From: Desulfobacter latus
GTDB taxonomy: Bacteria; Desulfobacterota; Desulfobacteria; Desulfobacterales; Desulfobacteraceae
DNA: 37,763 nucleotides
Reading direction: 5' to 3'
Assembly: GCF_013389365.1 (NCBI RefSeq)
Contig: NZ_JACADJ010000037.1
Span: forward strand, 1-37,763
Notes under the pieces: model-generated
Told to the model about the DNA's origin: nothing
Seen by the model: the letters and a program-made list of their open reading frames with translations, nothing else
The model's database searches: none
Program-made: the position numbers and the translations under genes
Shown here: piece by piece, positions 16,408 through 26,445 of the stretch
How positions within the stretch are numbered: position 1 is the stretch's first letter
Layout: every line of letters begins with the position of its first letter

Positions 16408-17844
16408 TTGGCAAATAATGGCTTTATCCGCAGGTGCATCACGGAAACCATAGAGGGGTTGAGGGAGGGGCTGACGCTTTTTTCCGGACCCAGCAGGGCC
16501 GCCGTTATTTATGCTGTCACCCCCGACGATCCCATGTATATCTTTGATCCCCAGAATCTTCTGGTCGGGCATGAACCGAAATTCAAAGAGTTGTATATTG
16601 ATTCAGGTGATTGGCGGAACAAGTGTTGCATCAAATATGACAAAAAAAAATTCAGCAATCTGATTCCCGAACAAAATCTTGAGCTGGCCGGACTGATATC
16701 CCATGGCGGCCGATCAAGTTCTATCGTTTATCAGATGTGGTTTACCGACCACCACCCGGACATGTGTACCATAGGTCCAACTGAGCGGTGGCTGGAACAT
16801 GCGGTTTATAGATTTTCTCATGATATGGCCAATGAAGAAGAATTGTACACAGGTATTTCCGGCTGTTTTCTCAAGGAATACGCCACCCATGCGGTCAGAG
16901 ATTTTATTGTGGATGAAATGAATATCCTGATCGGCTGGGATACCCGAATGAGGATTTACCCGATTTTAGAGGCCGTGCTTAAAATTTCAAGAACCCCGGA
17001 AGAAGGAAGATGGCCCAGAGGTAAGCTGATTTTTGTGGAAAACGAATCAATTCCCAAAATGAATTTTATTTTAGAGCTTCCCAAAACAGAGCAACCGGTT
17101 CTGGATAATGTCAAGCATATCAGAAAACTGCTTCAGTCGGTTGAAAATTCAGATTTAAAACTGGTTGCCACTGAAAATACGATCGTTGGCATCACCAGGG
17201 AAGATCATCCGGATTTTTTCATTTCAGTGGATTATAGAGGCCGGCACGGTTTTCTGGCACTCAATGACAAGCCGGTGTGCTCTTTTTCCGACGGCCGCTT
17301 CAAATCCACCACACATAAAGCAAAGCTGGTTCAGGTGGAAGAAACATTAATGGATACTGATATGGGTGCTGAAAAAGTAACTGCTTTATTCAAAATAATT
17401 ACCGGGATTGTTCACAGTGCCGCCAACCACCGGCATGGATGCAGCATTGTGATCGACCTGAATGAGTCCCCGGTTTTTATCATGGGGCATTCACTGCTGC
17501 ACCCCCTGGACCTGAAAAATCAGGAAAATTATGAACTGTCCAAATCCTTGTCCAAGGTGGATGGTGCGTTGCACATCGGGGTTGATATAAAACTGTATGG
17601 GTTTGCCTGTCTTCTGGAAGGCAGTTATGTGCCCGGTGAAAACAGGGCCAGGGGTGCCAGATTCAATTCAGCTTTGCGATTCACGGCAGAACACAACAAT
17701 GTTATTGTGATTGTTGTCTCTTCCGACACCCTGGTTTCGGTTATGATGGGTGGTGCGGTATTGGAAACCAAATGGAAATTGGAAACCTCTCATATATGCA
17801 ACATCCCAATGCCGTTGGAAAAATGGGTTTCCGCAAACAAATAA
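16408..17844 (+). CDS. Diadenylate-cyclase-like protein (DisA_N/DAC domain, DACN-type sensor)
   Basis: The TTG start at 16408 has GGGAGG eight bases upstream. In this 478-residue protein the C-terminal 110 residues resemble the DisA_N/DAC fold that makes cyclic di-AMP. VDGALHIGVD (near 385) supplies the DGA motif and VIVIVVSSDT resembles the following strand. Between them RGARFNSALR stands where active enzymes have GTRHRAA, so the RHR motif reads RFN. The larger N-terminal part resembles the sensor domains grouped as DACN-types, with HGGRSSSIVYQMWFTDHHPDMCTIGPTERWLEHA near residues 95-130. It lies 218 bases after the TOTE gene on the same strand. It may be an independent c-di-AMP enzyme or part of the defence cluster. 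Confidence 0.72.
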   Translation: MANNGFIRRCITETIEGLREGLTLFSGPSRAAVIYAVTPDDPMYIFDPQNLLVGHEPKFKELYIDSGDWRNKCCIKYDKKKFSNLIPEQNLELAGLISHGGRSSSIVYQMWFTDHHPDMCTIGPTERWLEHAVYRFSHDMANEEELYTGISGCFLKEYATHAVRDFIVDEMNILIGWDTRMRIYPILEAVLKISRTPEEGRWPRGKLIFVENESIPKMNFILELPKTEQPVLDNVKHIRKLLQSVENSDLKLVATENTIVGITREDHPDFFISVDYRGRHGFLALNDKPVCSFSDGRFKSTTHKAKLVQVEETLMDTDMGAEKVTALFKIITGIVHSAANHRHGCSIVIDLNESPVFIMGHSLLHPLDLKNQENYELSKSLSKVDGALHIGVDIKLYGFACLLEGSYVPGENRARGARFNSALRFTAEHNNVIVIVVSSDTLVSVMMGGAVLETKWKLETSHICNIPMPLEKWVSANK

Positions 17845-17888
17845 TGCCCAGCATATAACTTAAATTTTTATAATATGAAAGTCATGCT

Positions 17889-20783
17889 ATGACCCAAGAA
17901 ACCATAGAACAGTTAATATCCCGTGTTTTTCCCGCGCTTCCTCCAACCCTTTTTCAGATCTTGCAGCAGCGGATCCAAGATTATTTTTCCGCCGGGGATA
18001 TACACGATATCAGCCGGCTGCCTGTCACTGCCCTGGATTTTACCCGGGTGATGCTGTTCAGCCCTTTTTCCGCAGAACATATTACCGCAAATCCTTTGAT
18101 ACTTGACCGGCTCGGTAAAAGCGGTGATCTTGACACATCCTATGCCCCGGGTGACATCAAAAAGAAGCTTAAGAATTTTATCGGGGAAAATCAGGATAGT
18201 GCAGGGTTCAGGGCCCGGTTCCTTGAATTCAAGGTGTATGAAATCATTCGGATTGCCTGGCGGGATCTTACAGGGACGGCACCATTATCCCAAACCATGG
18301 CGGATTTGTCCGATCTTGCCTGTGCCTGCATCTCTTTTGGTTTTGAACGCCTTTATCCTGTTTTGACCCAAAAATGGGGAACGCCCAGGGACGGCAACGG
18401 CCATGCCCAGAAAATTGTGGTACTGGGCATGGGTAAGCTTGGGGCCGGCGAGTTGAATTTTTCTTCGGATATTGATCTTATTTTTGTATACCCCGATTCG
18501 GGTCAGACCGATGGAGACAGATCCATATCCAATGATGAATTTTTCACAAAACTGTGCCGGGAATTCATCAAGCTGTTTTCAATGGGTAACGGCACGCATT
18601 TTTACCGGGTGGATACCCGCCTGCGTCCGTTCGGGGAGAGCGGGCCCCTGGTCATGGATGCGGATGCGTTTGAACATTATTACCAGTCCCAGGGCCGGGA
18701 ATGGGAACGCTATGCCATGATCAAGGCAACGCCGGTGGCCGGGGATATTGCAGCGGGGAACACAATTATTCAAGCTTTGAAACCCTTTATTTTCCGCAGA
18801 TATCTGGATTACGGCGCGTTTGATTCCTTCAGGGATATGAAACAGCGCATCGCACTGCAGGTAAAAAGCGCCAGACTGAAACACAATATCAAAATCGGGG
18901 CCGGCGGGATCAGGGAGATTGAATTTTTCGGTCAGCTTTTTCAGCTCATCAGAGGCGGGGTGGAACCGGCCCTTCAGGCCAGGCCCATATTGCTGGTGCT
19001 CGATACGCTGGTCGAAAAAAAGTTGATAGATAAAAACGTGTGCGATGAACTCAAAGAGGCGTATCATTTTCTCCGGCTTGTGGAAAACAGGCTCCAGGCG
19101 TACCAGGACCGCCAGATCCACGACATTCCCGAAGATCCGGTTCAGCGACAGATCCTTGCCCTGTCCATGGGGTATCATGATGAAGATGCATTTTATGCGG
19201 AACTGTCCAGGATTCAAGCTGTTGTGCACAAACATTTTTCCGGGCTTCTGGTACAAGCCGATGACGAAGATAACGACAGCAGCAGCCAGGAATTGAAACA
19301 GATATGGGATAGTATCACAGATCCCCAGTTTCAAGGAGAAGATCTCTCTATTTCCGGTTACCAGGATACCGGATCGGTGGTGCGGCTTCTCAAAGCCCTG
19401 GCAGCCCACCCCCATACCCGCCAGCTTTCCCAGACCGGACGAAATAAATTATCCCAGCTTTTGCCCCATCTGATTAAAAAGGTGGGTGAACATCCGGATT
19501 CCGACGCGGTCATGGCCAAACTCATTGATCTGGTCGCGACCATTGAGCGGCGCACCTGTTATTTGTCTTTGCTCATTGAAAATAAAGGCGCCCTGGATAA
19601 CCTGATCGTTCTTGCCCGCAAAAGCCCATGGATTATTTCGTTTTTAAGCCGGCACCCCGTCCTTTTAGATGAACTGATGGATCCGGTGACCCTGTATTCG
19701 CCGCCCAAACGGGATATGCTTGAACGGGAAATGGAACGGAGTATGACCCGGGTCCCCAAAGGGGATCTGGAGCACCTGCTCGAAGAACTCAATATTTTTC
19801 GACAGATCAATACGCTCAGGGTGGCTGCGGCAGATGTATCAGGCAATTTTCCGCTGATGAAGGTCAGTGATCATCTGACCTGGATTGCTGAGACCATTCT
19901 TAACCAGGTGGTGGCCTCAGCATGGCAGATTGTTACCGAAAAATACGGGTATCCAAAGGGTATGGAAGGCAAGGGTATTGACGGATGCGGGTTTATTGCC
20001 ATTGCCTACGGCAAAGTGGGAGGGCTTGAAATGGGATATAAATCCGATCTGGATCTGGTTTTTATTTTTGATGCTGAATCCGGATATACCAGTGGAACAG
20101 AACGGTCCATTGACATCGGCCGGTTTTATGCCACCCTTGGCCAGCGCATTATCCATGCCCTGAGCATGCATACGCCGGCCGGTACCCTTTACGGTGCGGA
20201 TATGCGGCTTCGTCCCGGCGGGGATTCAGGCACTATTATCACCCATATCCAAGCGTATGAGGAGTACCTGAAAAACCAGGCCTGGACATTTGAACACCAG
20301 GCCCTGATCCGGGCCCGCCCCGTGGCCGGTGATCCGGCATTGTTCAAACGCTTTGATACCATACGCAAAAAAATTCTGAGCCGTGAACGCGATGATTCAA
20401 TATTGAAAAACGAAGTCGGGCAGATGCGCGAAAAAATGCGGCGCCGGCGGTTAAAGTACGAACCCGGACTGTTTAATCTCAAACAGGGCCGGGGGGGAAT
20501 TGTGGATATTGAATTTATTGTTCAATATCTTGTGCTGCGCCATGCCTGCGATCATCCCGACGTTCTGGAATGGACCGATAATATCCGACTGCTTCAGGCC
20601 CTGAGTGTGGATGCCCTGATATCCGGTGAGGAGAGCGGCCTTCTCCAGAACGCTTATGTAACCATGCGAAAGACAATACACCGGCTCACCCTCCAGGAGC
20701 GCTCCGCTGATGTTGATGAGGCGCTGTTCCGTGAGCAGGCCGCCAAAGTGGCGCAAATTTATGATGCTGCCTTTATGTCTTAA
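17889..20783 (+). CDS. glnE: Glutamine synthetase adenylyltransferase/deadenylase GlnE
   Basis: The 964-residue, full-length GlnE attaches AMP to glutamine synthetase and removes it again, in response to PII signals. Both nucleotidyltransferase domains are visible: the N-terminal one has GMGKLGAGELNFSSDIDLIF and the C-terminal one AYGKVGGLEMGYKSDLDLVF, each with the paired Asp metal ligands. Each is followed by its DxRLRP-type segment (VDTRLRPFGESGP and ADMRLRPGGDSG). Helical regulatory segments lie after them. The ATG follows the previous gene by 44 bases with only a weak ribosome binding site. The 3' end overlaps asnS by four bases on the opposite strand. Confidence 0.96.
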   Translation: MTQETIEQLISRVFPALPPTLFQILQQRIQDYFSAGDIHDISRLPVTALDFTRVMLFSPFSAEHITANPLILDRLGKSGDLDTSYAPGDIKKKLKNFIGENQDSAGFRARFLEFKVYEIIRIAWRDLTGTAPLSQTMADLSDLACACISFGFERLYPVLTQKWGTPRDGNGHAQKIVVLGMGKLGAGELNFSSDIDLIFVYPDSGQTDGDRSISNDEFFTKLCREFIKLFSMGNGTHFYRVDTRLRPFGESGPLVMDADAFEHYYQSQGREWERYAMIKATPVAGDIAAGNTIIQALKPFIFRRYLDYGAFDSFRDMKQRIALQVKSARLKHNIKIGAGGIREIEFFGQLFQLIRGGVEPALQARPILLVLDTLVEKKLIDKNVCDELKEAYHFLRLVENRLQAYQDRQIHDIPEDPVQRQILALSMGYHDEDAFYAELSRIQAVVHKHFSGLLVQADDEDNDSSSQELKQIWDSITDPQFQGEDLSISGYQDTGSVVRLLKALAAHPHTRQLSQTGRNKLSQLLPHLIKKVGEHPDSDAVMAKLIDLVATIERRTCYLSLLIENKGALDNLIVLARKSPWIISFLSRHPVLLDELMDPVTLYSPPKRDMLEREMERSMTRVPKGDLEHLLEELNIFRQINTLRVAAADVSGNFPLMKVSDHLTWIAETILNQVVASAWQIVTEKYGYPKGMEGKGIDGCGFIAIAYGKVGGLEMGYKSDLDLVFIFDAESGYTSGTERSIDIGRFYATLGQRIIHALSMHTPAGTLYGADMRLRPGGDSGTIITHIQAYEEYLKNQAWTFEHQALIRARPVAGDPALFKRFDTIRKKILSRERDDSILKNEVGQMREKMRRRRLKYEPGLFNLKQGRGGIVDIEFIVQYLVLRHACDHPDVLEWTDNIRLLQALSVDALISGEESGLLQNAYVTMRKTIHRLTLQERSADVDEALFREQAAKVAQIYDAAFMS

Positions 20784-22159
20784 AAATCAATGGAACCAGG
20801 GGTTCTCGGAAAGGCAATCACATCCCGGATGTTGGAAATCCCGGTAATCATCATCAAAAACCGCTCAAACCCCATGCCGAAACCGGCGTGGGGCACGGTA
20901 CCGAACCTGCGGGAATCCAGGTACCACCAGTAGGGATCTTTATCAAGACCCATCTCATCCATCCGGGCCTCCAGCACGTTTAAACGCTCCTCCCGCTGAC
21001 TGCCCCCAATGAGCTCGCCGATGCCCGGAACCAGAAGATCCATGGCGGCAACAGTCTGGCCGTCATCGTTCATGCGCATGTAAAAGGGTTTAATCTGTCT
21101 TGGATAATCCGTAAGAAATACCGGTGTCTTAAAATGTTCTTCCGCCAGAAACCGTTCGTGTTCAGACTGCAGATCAATGCCGTACGCAACCGGATATTCA
21201 AATGTTTTGCCGCAATTTTTCAAAATCTCCACGGCGTCGGTGTAGGGCAGCCGGGCAAAGGGCTTGCTGATCAGGGTTTCCAGCCGCTGTCCCAGGGTTG
21301 TGTCCACAAACCGCATGAACAGGTCCAGATCCGCTTGGCAATGATCCATGGCATGCCCAACCAGGAATTTAACCAATTCTTCGGCATGGTCCATATCACC
21401 GGCAAGGTCACAGAAGGCCATTTCCGGTTCCAGCATCCAGAATTCTGCAGCATGGCGCCGGGTATTTGAATTTTCCGCCCGGAAGGTTGGACTGAAGGTA
21501 TAGACGTCGCCCAGGGAGAGGGCAAACATTTCGGCTGAGAGCTGGCCGGATACGGTGAGATTGGCTTCCTGACCGAAAAAATCTTTGGAGAAATCCATGC
21601 GCCCCTGTTGTTGCACATCCGCCGGATCAAGCCCTGTGACCCGGAACATCTCCCCGGCGCCCTCGCAGTCGGAGCCTGTGATCAACGGGGAGTGAAGGTA
21701 ATAAAATCCCTTGTCCAGATAAAAGGCATGGATGGCCTGGGCCATCCGGGATCTGATCCTGAACGCGGCCCCGTATTTGTTGGTCCGGGGTCGCAGGTGG
21801 GCAATGCTGCGCAAAAACTCGTCGGTATGCCGTTTTTTCTGTAACGGATAATTTTCCGGGGCAATGCTGATCACATCCACGGCAGTGGCCTGGATTTCCC
21901 ACTTCTGGCCCTTGCCGGGCGATGCCGTCAGATGTCCGGTTACGCCGGCCGCAGAGCCTGTGGTCAGTTTTTCCACCGCACTGTACTCAGCCAGGCCGTT
22001 TCCGGCAATCACCTGGATATTGGCCAGGCAGGAACCGTCATTGAGTTCAATAAAACTAAAATCCTTTGCATCTCTTTTGGTCCGGACCCATCCCTGCACA
22101 AAGACCTCACCCGGAGAGTCGGCCATATCCAGCACGGCCTTTATCTTGGTTCTTTTCAT
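20780..22159 (-). CDS. asnS: Asparaginyl-tRNA synthetase AsnS
   Basis: This class II aminoacyl-tRNA synthetase charges tRNA-Asn. The start is placed at ATG 22159 (MKRTKIKAVL), which has TGGAAA upstream; an in-frame ATG four codons earlier has none. An N-terminal OB-fold anticodon domain (VFVQGWVRTKRDAKDFSFIEL) is followed by class II motif 2 (FRAENSNTRRHAAEFWMLEPE) and motif 3 (GFGMGFERFLMMITG). The ending IRDVIAFPRTPGS is characteristic of AsnS rather than AspS. The length of 459 is normal. It is convergent with glnE and divergent from the radical SAM gene across a 78-base AT-rich gap. Confidence 0.96.
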   Translation of the reverse strand: MKRTKIKAVLDMADSPGEVFVQGWVRTKRDAKDFSFIELNDGSCLANIQVIAGNGLAEYSAVEKLTTGSAAGVTGHLTASPGKGQKWEIQATAVDVISIAPENYPLQKKRHTDEFLRSIAHLRPRTNKYGAAFRIRSRMAQAIHAFYLDKGFYYLHSPLITGSDCEGAGEMFRVTGLDPADVQQQGRMDFSKDFFGQEANLTVSGQLSAEMFALSLGDVYTFSPTFRAENSNTRRHAAEFWMLEPEMAFCDLAGDMDHAEELVKFLVGHAMDHCQADLDLFMRFVDTTLGQRLETLISKPFARLPYTDAVEILKNCGKTFEYPVAYGIDLQSEHERFLAEEHFKTPVFLTDYPRQIKPFYMRMNDDGQTVAAMDLLVPGIGELIGGSQREERLNVLEARMDEMGLDKDPYWWYLDSRRFGTVPHAGFGMGFERFLMMITGISNIRDVIAFPRTPGSIDF

Positions 22160-22237
22160 TGCAATTTCCATTTTAAAAATATATATTTATTGATTTTCAA
22201 ATAGTTAAAGTAAGGTTAGAATTTAAAAAGCTGTATC

Positions 22238-24760
22238 ATGCACAAACAAAATTATCAATACATCCTTAACCGGGTCCAGACCCCGACCCGGTATTCCGGC
22301 AATGAAATCAACACAGTAAAAAAAGACCTGTCCCTGGTTGATCTGACCTTTGCCCTGGCCTTTCCGGACCTGTATGAGATCGGTACATCCCACTTTGGGC
22401 TTCAAATCCTCTATTCCATTCTGAACAAACGGGAAGATATTGCAGCTGAACGCTTCTTTGCCCCGGCCCCGGACATGGAAGCCCTGATGCGGGAAAAAAA
22501 GGTCCCCTGTCTCTCCATGGAGACCCGGACCCCCCTGGGCTGTTTTGATATCATCGGCGTCAGCCTTTTGTATGAACTCAATTTCACCAATATTCTGACC
22601 CTGTTTGATCTGTCCGGCATCCCCTTTTATGCAGACCAGCGGGATGCCGAATTTCCGTTGATCATTGCCGGCGGACCCTGCGCCTTTAACCCCGAGCCCT
22701 TAGCTGATTTTTTCGATGCCTTTGTCATTGGGGACGGGGAACAGGTCATCACCCAGGTGGCAGATACCGTTATTGCGTTTAAAAAGGCGGGGGACGGTCA
22801 AAAAAAGACCTTACTCAGGATGCTTTCCCGGATTAAGGGCGTGTATGTGCCGTCTTTTTTTACCGTATCCCGGGATGGTGACGGCCATCAGATGCTGACC
22901 CCGCTGTATGAGGACCATAGCCGCATCAAACGGGCCATCCTGCCGGAACTGACCTTTGCCGATTTCCCCATGTCACCTATTGTGCCTTTCGGCAAACCGG
23001 TTCATGACCGTCTGCGTCTGGAAATTGCCCGGGGATGCTCCCGGGGATGCCGGTTCTGCCAGGCCGGAATGATTTACAGACCTGTCAGGGAACGAAGTCT
23101 GGAAGACCTGCTTGAAATAACCCAAGCCTCCCTGGCCACCACGGGCTACTCGGACATCTCCCTGCTCTCTTTGAGCACCGGAGATTACTCGCAACTGCCG
23201 GCACTCATGGAAGCGCTTCTGTTGCTCAGCCAGGGCCAGTGTAATGCCATCAGCCTGCCGTCCATCCGGGCGGAAAAACTGACACCCCAGCTCATGGCGC
23301 TGATCAAAAGTGTCCGGAAAACCGGTTTTACCATTGCACCCGAAGCCGGAACCCAGCGCCTGCGGGACATCATCAACAAAAACCTCACCGAAGAGAGCAT
23401 TGCAAAAACCGTTGAAAACGCCCTGTCCCTGGGCTGGAAAAACATCAAGCTGTACTTTATGACCGGCCTTCCCTTTGAACAGATGGATGACATCCAGGGT
23501 ATTGCAGACCTTACCCGGCGGCTGGCCTCTAGCTATACCAGGGGAAAACAGATGATCAATGCATCAGCGACCTGCTTTATTCCCAAAGCCCACACCCCGT
23601 TCCAGAATCATGCTCAGATGACCCTGGACCAGACCCTTGAAAAGCTGCAGTACCTGAAGGACAATCTGCGGCATCCCAAGGTAAAGCTCAAATGGCAGGA
23701 TCCCAAGATGAGTCTTATAGAAGGGGTATGGTCCAGGGGAGACCGGTCCCTGTCGCCGTTGCTGGTCAAGGCGTTTGAACTGGGATGCCGTCTGGACGGT
23801 TGGAGTGACCATTTCAATTTCAGCCTGTGGGAACAGGCTTTTGAGGCCACAGGCATTGAGCCTGCCTTTTATACCTCCCGTCAAAGAACGCCTGGTGAGC
23901 CACTGCCCTGGGATCACATTGATGCCGGGATTAAAAAAGCGTTCCTGGAAAACGAATTAAAAAAAGCGGAAGAGATGTCCCTCACACCGGACTGCCGGGA
24001 GAACGCCTGTACCGGGTGCGGCATCTGCGATTTTAAAACCATTGCGCCGGTGGTGCAAAAAAATAATGGCGGCCGGGACACATCTTCAGATATAATCCCG
24101 GATAAAAACCCGGCCGGGCAGTCGGCACGCTTGCCGGACGATGCGTTTATCAAATACGAATTGAAGTTTTCCAAACTGGACGACGCCAGATTTTTCGGGC
24201 ACCTGGAAATGGCCACCATTTTTCAGCGTGCCGTCAAGCGCACAGGCTTTGCCGTAAAATATTCCAAGGGGTTTAATCCGTCCATGCGCATCTCCTTTGC
24301 AACGGCCCTGCCTTTAGGCATGGAAAGCGAAGCGGAAAGCCTTTATATCTATCTTGAAAAAGGATTGACGCCCCAAAGCATCATGTCGGCCCTGAACGCG
24401 CAACTGCCCCGGGATATTGCGATTACAGACTGCGGACTTTTCCGTAAATCACCGCTCCCCCCGACACCCCGGGATACCTATCAGATCTCATTTGCAGCCC
24501 CCTGTATCCGCCAACCTGAGCTGGACCGGTTTCTGGCCCTTTCTGAATTTATGGTTGAAGATATGAGCAAAAAGGGTAAAATTCGAAAAACAGATTTACG
24601 AAAAGCGCTTTTATCCGTTCGGCTGATTTCGCCTATCCGCCTTGAAATGACGCTGATACCCTATAATGCACGCATCGTCAGGCCGACAGAAATTCTGGCC
24701 AAAGGATTTGGTGTTGATGATATCGTTGTAACGGATGCAAGAATAAAAAAACTGAAGTAG
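22238..24760 (+). CDS. Radical SAM protein fused to a DUF2344 domain
   Basis: The 840-residue protein joins two families often found next to RNase G genes: a radical SAM protein of the TIGR03960 type and a C-terminal TIGR03936/DUF2344 domain. The N-terminal third has a B12-binding-like fold pattern (FALAFPDLYEIGTSHFGLQI). The iron-sulfur motif is ARGCSRGCRFCQAG (CxxxCxxC), followed by typical TGYSDISLLSLSTGDY and the TIAPEAGTQRLR segment. The DUF2344 part begins about KYELKFSKLDDARFFGHLE. Between them a second Cys cluster, CRENACTGCGICDF, could hold another iron-sulfur centre. The substrate is unknown; the context points to tRNA or rRNA modification or ribosome assembly. No strong ribosome binding site is seen at the ATG. 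Confidence 0.9.
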   Translation: MHKQNYQYILNRVQTPTRYSGNEINTVKKDLSLVDLTFALAFPDLYEIGTSHFGLQILYSILNKREDIAAERFFAPAPDMEALMREKKVPCLSMETRTPLGCFDIIGVSLLYELNFTNILTLFDLSGIPFYADQRDAEFPLIIAGGPCAFNPEPLADFFDAFVIGDGEQVITQVADTVIAFKKAGDGQKKTLLRMLSRIKGVYVPSFFTVSRDGDGHQMLTPLYEDHSRIKRAILPELTFADFPMSPIVPFGKPVHDRLRLEIARGCSRGCRFCQAGMIYRPVRERSLEDLLEITQASLATTGYSDISLLSLSTGDYSQLPALMEALLLLSQGQCNAISLPSIRAEKLTPQLMALIKSVRKTGFTIAPEAGTQRLRDIINKNLTEESIAKTVENALSLGWKNIKLYFMTGLPFEQMDDIQGIADLTRRLASSYTRGKQMINASATCFIPKAHTPFQNHAQMTLDQTLEKLQYLKDNLRHPKVKLKWQDPKMSLIEGVWSRGDRSLSPLLVKAFELGCRLDGWSDHFNFSLWEQAFEATGIEPAFYTSRQRTPGEPLPWDHIDAGIKKAFLENELKKAEEMSLTPDCRENACTGCGICDFKTIAPVVQKNNGGRDTSSDIIPDKNPAGQSARLPDDAFIKYELKFSKLDDARFFGHLEMATIFQRAVKRTGFAVKYSKGFNPSMRISFATALPLGMESEAESLYIYLEKGLTPQSIMSALNAQLPRDIAITDCGLFRKSPLPPTPRDTYQISFAAPCIRQPELDRFLALSEFMVEDMSKKGKIRKTDLRKALLSVRLISPIRLEMTLIPYNARIVRPTEILAKGFGVDDIVVTDARIKKLK

Positions 24761-24776
24761 ACCGTAAGGATTTATT

Positions 24777-26363
24777 ATGCTCAAAGAACTTGTTGTCAAT
24801 TGTGCTCCCCATGAAACCCGGGTCGCCCTGCTGGAAAACGGGACCATCGTTGAAGTTTTTAATGAACGCAGGGATGACACAAGTATTTCTGGAAACATAT
24901 ATAAGGGCAGGGTCCAGCGGGTACTTCCGGGGATGCAGGCGGCGTTTGTGGATATCGGATTTGAACAGGCTGCATTTCTCTATGTGGATGATGTACTGGA
25001 TTCCGCCAGTCTTAAGCTGTGCAGACAACTGGAACAGGATACGGATACTGAAGAACAGGATGATGCTGAACCGGCTGTTAATGACATGGACGAAGAATCA
25101 GAATCATGGAAAGCACCCGTACCGGAATGCGCCATCCAGGAACTTCTTGTGGAAGGCCAGGAAATTCTGGTCCAGGTGGCAAAATCATCCATCGGGTCCA
25201 AGGGTCCACGGGTCACCACCCATATTTCCCTGGCCGGCAGATATATGGTGCTTATGCCCACGGTGGACCACATCGGCATTTCCAGGCGGATCACGGATGA
25301 GACGGAACGGACCCGGCTGCGGGACATGCTTAAAGGGCTGCGTAAAAATAATTTCGGCTATATTTTCAGGACCCAGGCCAAGGATATCGACAAAGAAACG
25401 TTGTCAAAAGAGATCGAATTTTTAAACAATACCTGGCAGGATATCCAGGAAAGAAACCGGAGTATATCGGCCACAGCACTGGTTTACAAAGATCTTAATG
25501 CCACTTTCCGGGCTGTCAGGGATCTTCTGGCCAATGAAGCGGACAAACTGATCATTGATTCAAAAAAAGAATATGAAAGGGTCCAGAATTTTTTAAATAA
25601 ATTGATGCCCGATGTTCACCTTTCCGTTGAGTTATACCAGGATAAAGAGCCTATTTTTGATGCATACAATATTGAAGGGGACATTACCCGGGCACTGAAC
25701 AAAAAAGTCTGGCTCAAATCAGGCGGGTATATCATTATTGAACAGACCGAAGCGTTAGTGGCCATTGATGTGAATACCGGACGGTATGTGGGCAAACGTA
25801 ACTTTGATGAAACTATTCTGAAAACCAACCTGGAAGCGGTTAAGGAGATTGCCTACCAGGTTCGGCTGCGCAATATCGGGGGAATCATTATCATTGACTT
25901 CATTGACATGCGTAAGACCTCCCACAAAGACAAGGTCATGGCCCAGATGCACGAAGCGATGAAAAAGGATAAAAGCCAGACAAATGTTCTTCCCCTGACG
26001 GAACTTGGGCTGGTTCAGATGACGCGCAAACGCACCCGCCGTAATCTGACCCGTACCCTTTGTGAGCCCTGTTTTTACTGTAATGGAACCGGCTATCTGC
26101 TATCGGGTAAATCCATCTGCTACAAAATTTACAGGGACCTGGCCGCCGAAGCCAAGGACATGATGGGCAACAGGTTTACGGTAAAAGTACATCCGGAAAT
26201 TGCCCAGCTTTTCCATGGCAGTGAGAACCATCTGCTGGTATCCCTGGAATCAAAATTATCAAAGCCTATTTCCATTTACCCGGAAGCCCATTATCATATT
26301 GAAGAATACCATATATTTGAGTCCCTTGCCCCGAAACCTTTAAAGCAAAAGGAGATGCATTAG
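24777..26363 (+). CDS. rng: Ribonuclease G (RNase E/G family)
   Basis: The enzyme cuts single-stranded RNA at its 5' end, maturing 16S rRNA and turning over mRNA in the cytoplasm. The start ATG has AAGGA eight bases upstream. The 528 residues contain an S1 domain (ISGNIYKGRVQRVLPGMQAAFVDIG) split by an acidic insert (TDTEEQDDAEPAVND, about residues 85-115). The catalytic aspartates are in VAIDVNTGRYVG and IIIDFIDM. The zinc-link region CEPCFYCNGTGYL has Phe where many relatives have Pro. It lies 16 bases after the radical SAM gene and is probably cotranscribed with it. Confidence 0.93.
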   Translation: MLKELVVNCAPHETRVALLENGTIVEVFNERRDDTSISGNIYKGRVQRVLPGMQAAFVDIGFEQAAFLYVDDVLDSASLKLCRQLEQDTDTEEQDDAEPAVNDMDEESESWKAPVPECAIQELLVEGQEILVQVAKSSIGSKGPRVTTHISLAGRYMVLMPTVDHIGISRRITDETERTRLRDMLKGLRKNNFGYIFRTQAKDIDKETLSKEIEFLNNTWQDIQERNRSISATALVYKDLNATFRAVRDLLANEADKLIIDSKKEYERVQNFLNKLMPDVHLSVELYQDKEPIFDAYNIEGDITRALNKKVWLKSGGYIIIEQTEALVAIDVNTGRYVGKRNFDETILKTNLEAVKEIAYQVRLRNIGGIIIIDFIDMRKTSHKDKVMAQMHEAMKKDKSQTNVLPLTELGLVQMTRKRTRRNLTRTLCEPCFYCNGTGYLLSGKSICYKIYRDLAAEAKDMMGNRFTVKVHPEIAQLFHGSENHLLVSLESKLSKPISIYPEAHYHIEEYHIFESLAPKPLKQKEMH

Positions 26364-26445
26364 CAACTGTTTAACCCGGTATGGCAAAAGCCATGAGGCT
26401 TCCGCGTAAGATAAAAATTTTATGCAACGTTGGGGTGCAGTTTGA

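Noticed and set aside
5096-17844. BREX, TOTE and DAC genes as further integron cassettes
   Set aside because: No attC-like site was found among them, and the BREX genes run against the cassette direction over nearly 8 kb.
18579-19415. 278-codon ORF opposite glnE
   Set aside because: It is the antisense shadow of GlnE's conserved catalytic domain, with no ribosome binding site or family resemblance.
22190-22222. Promoter before the radical SAM gene (TTGATT ... TAGAAT)
   Set aside because: The spacer is 21 bases, too long for a normal sigma-70 promoter; the AT-rich gap makes chance matches likely.
24790-25425. 211-codon ORF overlapping rng
   Set aside because: It is an alternate frame of the RNase G S1 region, Trp- and Arg-rich as expected for a shadow.
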